Assembly (NCBI GenBank): GCA_963978895.1
Contig: OZ022243.1
Coordinates: 17,028,789-17,092,788, forward strand
DNA length: 64,000 nucleotides
Source: Erpobdella octoculata
Lineage: Eukaryota > Annelida > Clitellata > Hirudinida > Erpobdellidae
Direction: 5' to 3'
The stretch's first letter is position 1, and every line of letters begins with the position of its first letter. This document shows positions 56,946 to 64,000 of this stretch, in pieces. A model generated the notes under the pieces. That model was given only the letters and a program-made list of their open reading frames with translations. It was not told the origin of the DNA and did not search any database. A program made the position numbers and the translations under genes.

Positions 56946-58733
56946 TCACGTGGAGCGAATGGAAAAGAAAATGAACTGCTGTATTCGGAAATGGCTAGAA
57001 CTTCCACCGGCGTTAACAACTTTAGCTCTATATAGTAAGACAGCTAAGTTAGCTCTTCCATTCAAGTCCCTAGTAGAAGAGTACAAGATTAGCAAGATAC
57101 GGACACAGTTAATGCTGGACAACTCTTCAGACCAATGTATCGTGAATGTGGGCGCATCAGTTGGATCGGGAAAAGGCTGGACTGCAGGGAGGGACATCCG
57201 TGAAGCCGAGGAATCTTTGCAAGTGTCTGAAAAGCTCGGAGCAGTGCAGCCGGGACGGCTCGGTCTGGGTTGGTTCCATCATGTGTGGTGGTCTAAGGCC
57301 TCGTCGCAGGAAAGGACAAACCTGATTATTCAAGACAGAAGGCGAGCAATGGAGTTGGAAAGAGTGCAGTTAGGTGATCAGATGTCGCAACAGGGCGATT
57401 GGACTAGATGGGAGGCGGCAGTTCAACATTCGATGACATGGAATGATTTGTGGCGTTACTCGCCCATCCACCTATCTTTTGTGATTAGAGCGATGTATGA
57501 TCAACTGTCGACAGCTTCGAACTTAGTGAAGTGGGGAAAGCTTGAAAATGAAGCCTGCAAGCTGTGTGAGAAAACAGAAACTCTGATTCATATTCTCTCA
57601 TGTTGTCCGTATGCCTTGGCAAAGGGAAGATACACGTGGCGCCACAATGAGGTTCTAAGAGAGATACTGGGCATTATCAAGGAGAACTGCAGACTAGCCA
57701 ATTCGATGCAGTTGTGCCCCAGAAGAAAAGTTTATTTCTTGAGAGAAGGCTTGCAGCACTTGGGCCGCAGAAAGGCAAGTGCGGGAAGAGATTCGTTGCT
57801 TGATGCGGCAAATGACTGGAGGATATCAGCGGACTTGAAAGATGAACACTGCTTTTCGGAATTGGTTTGCAGCAGCGGATTGAGACCGGACATTGTCATT
57901 TTTTCCAGTTTGGCGAAGACGTTGCTGTTCATCGAACTAACAGTGCCATGGGAAAGCAACATGGAAGCCTCAAATATCTTGAAAGAAGAACGTTACAGAT
58001 TCCTTGCCCAAGATTTGGAGCGTGCGGGATATAGAGTCGAGATTTTTCCAGTTGAAGTAGGCGCTAGGGGTTTAGCCGCTCGCTCTCTCGTCAAATTGCT
58101 TGCGGCTCTCGGAATGTCGGGTCGGAAAAAAACTCAAGCTATCAAGAGAATAGAAAAGAATGAAAAAGGAGATAATAAATTTAAATAGCCACTTCTGGCT
58201 TCCGTACGACAGTGGTAGCTCCTCCTTTGTTTACAAGTTCAGAGACGAAGTCGCGTTATGGCTGCCGGCGAAAGTTTCGGTTGTTTGCAATAGAAGGAAA
58301 GTTGCTAGCGGTTAGAAAATATTCGAAACAATGTTTCCTGTCATTTTGGTTTGTGGTGTTTCTCGTTTGGTGAAAGTGGTGGCATGGCTCGAAGTTCCGG
58401 AGGTGAATGTTTCTTTTGGTCTCGGAATCTGGCGGTTTGGTGGATACTACAGTTACTAGATGCTCAAGTTCCGGCGTTTGAAAGACAGTTTCTCATCTTG
58501 TTACAGTTGCTTGACGGTTTCAAAATGACTTCTTGGTTCTGGTACTTTGAAGATTTGCCGGTTATCTGGTTCTGGTCGAAAACGGCATGTGATACACAAA
58601 TTTCGTCAGGGGGAGGCCGTCTGATCAACGGTCGTGGCCCGCCCTCCCGTGGTAGCGTCAGGAAAAGGGCCGAAACGCTGGGAGGGTCTTCCTCTGAAGA
58701 CCTCTGATGAACTTGCTCGAAGAAAAGTTTTTA
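56946..58733 (+). mobile_element. 5'-truncated LINE with restriction-like endonuclease
   Basis: Starts abruptly at the end of a family 2 fragment, includes the 412-codon ORF, a 3' UTR of about 545 bp and a 3' (TACA)n tail from 58733. A perfect 7-bp hairpin GGTCTTC-CTCT-GAAGACC (58685-58702) near the 3' end may serve in RT recognition. Confidence 0.75.
56950..58188 (+). CDS. LINE polyprotein C-terminus: zinc ribbon and PD-(D/E)xK endonuclease
   Basis: Uninterrupted 412 codons, 5' truncated, so the start is arbitrary. Begins in the connector after RT (RKWLELPPALTTLALYSKTA, LVEEYKISKIRTQLML), continues through WTRWEAAVQHSMTWNDLW, then the Cys/His cluster CKLCEKTETLIHILSCCPYA followed by GRYTWRHNEVL, and ends with a nuclease-like core RPDIVI...LLFIELTVPWE and a VEVGARGL block. 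This CCHC plus RPD/E-x-T layout is that of LINEs with a restriction-like endonuclease (R2-type superfamily); the exact clade is not certain. No reverse transcriptase active site remains. Confidence 0.82.
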   Translation: MERMEKKMNCCIRKWLELPPALTTLALYSKTAKLALPFKSLVEEYKISKIRTQLMLDNSSDQCIVNVGASVGSGKGWTAGRDIREAEESLQVSEKLGAVQPGRLGLGWFHHVWWSKASSQERTNLIIQDRRRAMELERVQLGDQMSQQGDWTRWEAAVQHSMTWNDLWRYSPIHLSFVIRAMYDQLSTASNLVKWGKLENEACKLCEKTETLIHILSCCPYALAKGRYTWRHNEVLREILGIIKENCRLANSMQLCPRRKVYFLREGLQHLGRRKASAGRDSLLDAANDWRISADLKDEHCFSELVCSSGLRPDIVIFSSLAKTLLFIELTVPWESNMEASNILKEERYRFLAQDLERAGYRVEIFPVEVGARGLAARSLVKLLAALGMSGRKKTQAIKRIEKNEKGDNKFK

Positions 58734-58900
58734 CATACATACATACATACATACTTTGAATGAGCCGAAATATTGTAAAAAAACACATACGGACTAACAT
58801 ACATACATACAAAAATACATACATACATACATACATACATACATACATACATAAACACACACAGACACACATACATGCACATACACATACATACATACAC

Positions 58901-58989
<89 letters not shown>
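58733..58989. repeat. (TACA)n, (CA)n and (TA)n microsatellite cluster
   Basis: Tetranucleotide and dinucleotide tracts after the LINE 3' end, interrupted by 25-40 bp of unique sequence. Confidence 0.95.
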
Positions 58990-58992
<3 letters not shown>

Positions 58993-59145
58993 TCCGCTCG
59001 CTCACCCGCTCCGCTCCGCTCATTTTGTGACAGATTTTAAATTTTTTTTCTCTATATTTGATGCCCCTTGACTCTCAAGGTTGTGTGAAAATTTCATTAC
59101 AATCGGATGAATGGTGTAGCAATGCATAAATAACATACCTATATA
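58990..59145 (-). mobile_element. family 2 element, 5' part
   Basis: GCTCGCTCACCCGCTCCGCT, CATTTTGTGACAGATTTTAA and ATCGGATGAATGGTGTAGCA blocks. Same blocks at about 60066-60220 and 60250-60400. Confidence 0.65.
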
Positions 59146-59199
59146 CATACATACATATATACATACATATATACAAACATTCATTTTTATATATATAGA

Positions 59200-59645
59200 C
59201 TAGCGGGGTTACCCGGCGTTGCCCGGGGTTTTTAGAGGTTTTTCTAATGTTTGTCTCTCTCGCTCCCGTTTCCTTCTCCACTTTCCCGTTTTCGTCGCGT
59301 TCCCGGTCGCTTTTCCGCTCTCGGTCGTTTTCCAGCTCCCGGTCGCTTTCCCGCTCAGAAGTTTTGTTATCGATTTTCTCTCTTGCTCGCGTTTCCTTCC
59401 AAGCTTGCTCTCCCGATTCCAGTCGCTTTCCGCGTTCCCGGTCGCTTTCCGCGTTCCCGGTCGCTTTCCCGTTCCCGGTCGCTTTCCCGTTCCCGGTCGC
59501 TTTCCCGTTCCCGGTCGCTTTCCCGTTCCCGCTCACGCTTGCTCTCCCGTTCCCGGTCATGCTTGTTCTCCCATTCCCGGTCACGGTTGCTCTCCCGTTC
59601 CCGTTCACGCTCATTTTCTCTTTTCCATTCTTTCATAACTTCTGT
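59200..59645 (-). mobile_element. family 2 element, 3' part with 18-bp minisatellite
   Basis: CTAG at 59200-59203, GGGGTTACCCGGCGTTGCCC, then about 20 units of an 18-bp minisatellite (CGCTTTCCCGTTCCCGGT). Long RS/PVAFPF ORFs here come from the minisatellite. Confidence 0.7.
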
Positions 59646-59726
59646 TAGCCTATAAAACGTAAAATAGATTTGCTAAGACTATATATATATATATATGAAT
59701 GTTTGTGGGTTAGTTTGTCTATTATA

Positions 59727-59976
59727 GAAACGGGAAAGCGACCCGGAATGGACAGCGAGCGGGAACGGAAAAGCAAGCGTGAGCCGGAATGGGTGAGCAA
59801 ACGTGAGCGGGAACGGGACAGCGACCGGGAGCGAGAAAGCGACCGGCAGCGGGAAAACGACCGAAAACGGGAAAGCGAACAGGAGTGGGAAAGCAGGTGG
59901 GAAAGGAAACGGGAGAGAAAGAGACAAACATTAGGAAAACCTCTAAAAACCCGGGCAACGCGGGTATCTCCGCTAG
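59727..59976 (+). mobile_element. family 2 element, inverted partner
   Basis: Opposite orientation to the copy at 59200: minisatellite (GGGAAAGCGACCGG words), CCTCTAAAAACCCGGGCAAC, CTAG at 59973-59976. The two copies form a head-to-head arrangement with an 80-bp spacer. Confidence 0.7.
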
Positions 59977-60835
59977 TACATACATAAACACACACACAGA
60001 CACACATACATGCACATACACATACATACATACACACATACATACGCACATACATATATATATAGTTCCCGCTCGCTCACCCGCTCCGCTCCGCTCATTT
60101 TGTGACGGATTTCAAAATTTTTTTTTCTATATTTGATTCCTCTTGACTCTCAAGGTTGTGTGAAAATTTCATTACGATCGGATGAATGGTGTAGCAATGC
60201 ATGAATAACATACCTATATACATACATATATATATATATCTATATATATAGTTCCCGCTCGCTCACCCGCTTTGCTCCGCTCATTTTGTGACGGATTTCA
60301 AATTTTTTTTTTATATTTGATTCCCCTTGGCTCTCAAGGTTGTGTGAAAATTTCATTACGATCGGATGAATGGTGTAGCAATGCATAAAGGACATGAATA
60401 TATACATATATACATATATACATATATACAAACATTCATTTTTACCAATGCTTTTACTAACTCGTCGTCTCTGTTTCTCTGTCTGTCTGTTTCTCTGTCT
60501 GTCTGTTTCTCTGTCTGTTTCAAATCTTGCAATCAATTTTTGAGTCACTTCCTGATGATAGATTTTTTTCAAATTTTGCATACATGCTCAAAATAGAAGA
60601 CAATGCAATATTCAATTATTAGTTTTACAATAAGTCAATTAATTTAGTTAATTTTAATTAATTTATATATATTTATGTATATGTGTACGTGTGTGTGTTT
60701 ATTATATTTTTTTATCTAGGAATTTATGTATATGTGTTTGCAAAAAATTGATTGCAAAATTTGTATTTTAATTACATATAAGAGCATTAGTTTTAAAAAT
60801 TCGTTTTTAATTTACTTGTTATATATATATATAGA
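59977..60835. repeat. further family 2 pieces and microsatellites
   Basis: Two more 5'-part copies (60066-60220, 60250-60400), (CA)n/(CATA)n runs, a (CTGT)n run at about 60470-60520 and AT-rich sequence. No gene. Confidence 0.6.
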
Positions 60836-62453
60836 CTAGCAGTGCCCGTAGCGGCTTCGCTCGCATGAAATTAGAGAGTTTGAACCGTGCATCCATAGTA
60901 GAGATCAATTTTTTAGGCCTCGGCTCGGCCCGTCGACAACTTAGCCCAGCCCGTTTTAAAAACCTAAACTCCTGGCCCGGAACAGCCCGTTTGAATTAGG
61001 CCCGGCCCATTCTTACAGGCCTAGAAGTTCTATATACTTGATGAAAAACTTCGGCCCGTCCCACCTTGACTTCAGGTTTGGCCCGGCCCAACTGAAGACC
61101 CTAAAATCACTAAAATATCTATATACTTGGTGAAAAACCTCGGCCCGTCCCACTTTGATTTAAAATTTGGCCTGGCCCGTGTGAAGACTCTAAAACAACG
61201 GCTTGGCCCAACCGGTGATAAACTGGACTTAGCTACTTTTAACCGGCACAAAACTTCAAAATACTAATTTTTACATTTGTAGCACTTACAGTTTTTGAGT
61301 AGCAGTTATTTTGAAATCAAATAACCCCTATTTCCACCCCACATTTGAGGTCCTGGAAACCAAATTTTTAAAAAATGTTGAAACACTTATATCATTATTT
61401 TTTCAGTAAATACTAAATACTAATTTTGACATCTGTAGCATTCACAGTTTTTGAGTAACAGTTACTTTAAAAACCAAAGAAACCTTTTTCCACCCCACAT
61501 TTGAGATCATGAAAACCAAAATTTCATATATCCTTATTTTTAGAGTAGAAACTAAATACTAATTTTTACTTTTGTAGCATTTACAGTTGTTTGAGTAGCA
61601 GTTACTTTAAACACCAAGTAACCCAATTTTCCACCCCACATTTGAGGTCCTGAAAACCAAATTTTCAAAAAATAGTGAAACACGTATATCATTATTTTTA
61701 GAGTAGAAACTAAATACTAATTTTTACTTTTGTAGCATTTACAGTTTTTGAGTATCAGTTACTTTAAAAACCAAGTAATCCTATTGTCCAGCCCAAATTT
61801 AAGGTCCTGGAAACCAAATTTATAAAAAAATGGTGAAACACGTATATCTTTATTTTTAGAATAGAAACTAAATACTAATTTTTAAATCTGTGGTATTTAC
61901 AGTTTTTGAGTAGCAGTTACTTTAAAAAACAAATAACCCTATTTTCCACCCCACATTTGAAGTCCTGGAAATCAAATTTTCAAAAAATGCTAAAACACGT
62001 ATTTCATTATTTTTGGAGTAGAAACTAAATACTAATTTTTATTCCTGTAGCATTAACAGTTTTTGAGTAGAAGCTACTTTAAAATCCAAATAACCCAATT
62101 TTCCAACCCACATTTGAGGTCCGGGAAACCGAATTTTCAAAATATGGTGAAACACGTATCTTTTTATTTTTCAAAAAAAATCTATATACCAAATTTCAAA
62201 ATCTCCTCATTTTTGGTTTTCGAGATATACATTGTTTTAGAAAAAAGTTTGTTTTCCAGTTTTTTCCCCTCAGGAGCAAAATTTTCAAAAATCCTTTCTT
62301 AGCAGATGTTTACGCTATAAAAGTAATATAAGTTCCAAATTTCACGTTCCTAGGATGAGGCGTTTGAGCTCGGCGTTGATTATCAGTCAGTCATCTGTCA
62401 GTCAGTCAGTCAATCAGTCAGTCAGTCAGGACATGTTCTTTTATATATATAGA
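60836..62453 (-). mobile_element. Helitron-like element copy E, full length
   Basis: 1618 bp, CTAG end at 60836-60839, six 156-bp units at about 61255-62200, head and (CAGT)n at 62380-62430, TC end at 62452-62453. A precedes and T follows on the plus strand, as expected for insertion into AT. Closely similar to copy D over its length. Confidence 0.78.
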
Positions 62454-63190
62454 TTATATTATTGCATAAAAAATATGATTACTATTCAGGGAAATACTTC
62501 ATCAATGACATTAACAAGTTTTGAAAGCTTCGCACTTTTGAGACAAGTAAAGGTGCACACTTTTGTTGTTGTTCCAACATGCAAGACGCTGTCTTTGCTA
62601 ATATTCATCAGATATTCAATGCAAGTCAATTCATTCAATCGAATCTATTTTAAATATTCGAGAGGAAAATAATGTCGTATGAAAAATTAAATTAAAATTA
62701 GTATTGAAATCAACATAAACACTTCAGCTAGTAAACACTCTTTATTTCGTGTATTGCTTGCTACATGATCACAATCATCTGTCTACCTGAGCGCGAATTG
62801 TTGTCTTCCGTTTGCACAAATATAACAAATAGCATGCCTTCCTCAGACCTATTCAACAACAGAAATTGTTCCGTTAGAAAATATCGAATCGAATTCCACC
62901 ATCTCTTCCATCTCGACAGAAAGTCATTGTTATCAATGTATATCTTTGATCTTTGCTTTGCCACCACAGATCTTCTTGCGATAAAGTCTGCTCGAAGTGG
63001 GATTTAATTGAATTGGGTGTTGTAGGAAACTGGGAGGATCATAAAGTCAACAAAACTTGTACATTTTTTTACATTTTTTTTGCTTTCGTGAAATTTCAAC
63101 GTTAATTCTGATATTAAAGAATAAATTTTTTATATATTCATATAATAGCTAAATGCTAAAAAAGATGCAAAACAAGGAGAGAAGGTGTGC
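62454..63190. other. unclassified sequence
   Basis: No gene supported. ORFs of 60-80 codons at 62761-63007 on both strands lack recognised domains. Confidence 0.4.
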
Positions 63191-63192
63191 GT

Positions 63193-63669
63193 GTGTAGGT
63201 ATGTTTGTATGTATGTATGTATGTATGTATGTATGTATGTATGTATGTATGTATGTATGTATGTATGTATGTATGTATGTATGTATGTATGTATGTATGT
63301 ATGTATGTATGTATGTATGTATGTATGTATGTATGTATGTATGTATGTATGTATGTATGTATGTATGTATGTATGTATGTATGTATGTATGTATGTATGT
63401 ATGTATGTATGTATGTATGTATGTATGTATGTATGTATGTATGTATGTATGTATGTATGTATGTATGTATGTATGTATGTATGTATGTATGTATGTATGT
63501 ATGTATGTATGTATGTATGTATGTATGTATGTATGTATGTATGTATGTATGTATGTATGTATGTATGTATGTATGTATGTATGTATGTATGTATGTATGT
63601 ATGTATGTATGTATGTATGTATGTATGTATGTATGTATGTATGTATGTATGTATGTATGTATGTATGTA

Positions 63670-63724
<55 letters not shown>

Positions 63725-63828
63725 ATGTATGTATGTATGTATGTATGTATGTATGTATGTATGTATGTATGTATGTATGTATGTATGTATGTGTGTGTGT
63801 GTGTGCGTGCGTGTGTGAGAGAGAGAGA
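63193..63828. repeat. (TATG)n and (GT)n array
   Basis: About 480 bp of GTAT repeats, a (GT)n stretch at 63675-63708, a further 85 bp of GTAT, then GT and GA runs. All large ORFs here are artefacts of the repeat. Confidence 0.98.
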
Positions 63829-63900
63829 GGTCATCTCGCGTTGTCATCTTAAAGTAACTCACAATCTGAGATTTTTTTTATTTCAACGATTCCTCGAAAT

Positions 63901-63941
63901 AGAAAAATATAAATAAATAAACAAATAAATAAATAAATAAG

Positions 63942-64000
<59 letters not shown>
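63901..64000. repeat. (AATA)n array reaching the window end
   Basis: Tetranucleotide AATA with a few variants; continues beyond the window. Confidence 0.97.

Noticed and set aside
56091..56974. ORFs of over 200 codons made of HTYI or MYVC repeats
   Set aside because: Direct translation of the CATA tetranucleotide array, open in several frames on both strands; no coding signal.
58700..58725. CTGATGA followed by GAAG after the LINE, hammerhead-like
   Set aside because: Lacks GAAA and any stem I or III pairing.
59219..59655. SR-rich or PVAFPF-rich ORFs of about 130 codons, and a minus-strand 179-codon ORF
   Set aside because: Produced by the 18-bp minisatellite in three frames; not SR proteins.
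56242..63830. CRISPR-like regular repeats
   Set aside because: Tetranucleotide and minisatellite arrays without unique spacers, in a eukaryotic genome.
63130..63916. Several 210-240-codon ORFs (MYVC, IHTY)
   Set aside because: Translations of the TATG/GT array.

Overview
This is a window of AT-rich, intron-containing animal nuclear DNA dominated by transposable elements and microsatellites. Coding density is very low, introns are long and obey GT-AG, and I see no prokaryotic signatures. Metazoan origin rests on three genes: a complete chaperonin subunit CCT4, a FAM177-family gene and a matrin-type zinc-finger gene. The phylum cannot be fixed from the sequence. The mix of Penelope elements with hammerhead ribozymes, Helitron-type families, hAT, MULE, mariner and Tigger relics, plus very large (TA)n, (CATA)n and (TATG)n arrays, suggests an invertebrate with a large repetitive genome.

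Layout. 1-6120: five copies or part copies of one CTAG-ended, Helitron-like family with internal 156-bp tandem repeats, plus a hAT relic. 7185-13484 (+): CCT4 in 14 exons, all splice phases consistent, 527 codons; introns 9 and 11 carry repeat insertions. 15.5-16.0 kb: a Penelope end with a hammerhead-like motif. 16234-39800 (-): one gene of seven recognised exons, about 1050 codons, with a matrin-type C2H2 finger and a coding 24-bp minisatellite. Its large introns hold a deleted Helitron helicase, two LINE relics, a Tigger element, a TTAA-flanked element, a mariner, hAT relics, a MULE with a target duplication and a nearly intact Penelope element (35.6-39.5 kb).

41.2-43.5 kb: a hAT element inserted in a foldback element. 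44412-45318 (+): the FAM177-like gene. 45.6-48.5 kb (-): a decayed CR1/Jockey-type LINE. 49349-50332: a small hAT with target duplication. 50795-55172: a larger hAT interrupted by a Ty3/Gypsy-type LTR element (51680-54933), both with perfect target duplications. 56.9-58.7 kb: the 3' part of a LINE with a restriction-like endonuclease. 58.7-64 kb: a second CTAG-ended family, a further copy of the first family and very long microsatellites.

CCT4 and the zinc-finger gene are convergent; the zinc-finger gene and FAM177 are divergent. The three host genes share no evident pathway. The most notable items are the hammerhead motifs tied to Penelope ends, the shared running of Penelope 3' ends into (TA)n, the long C-terminal extension of the Penelope ORF, and the nested insertions whose order can be read from target duplications.
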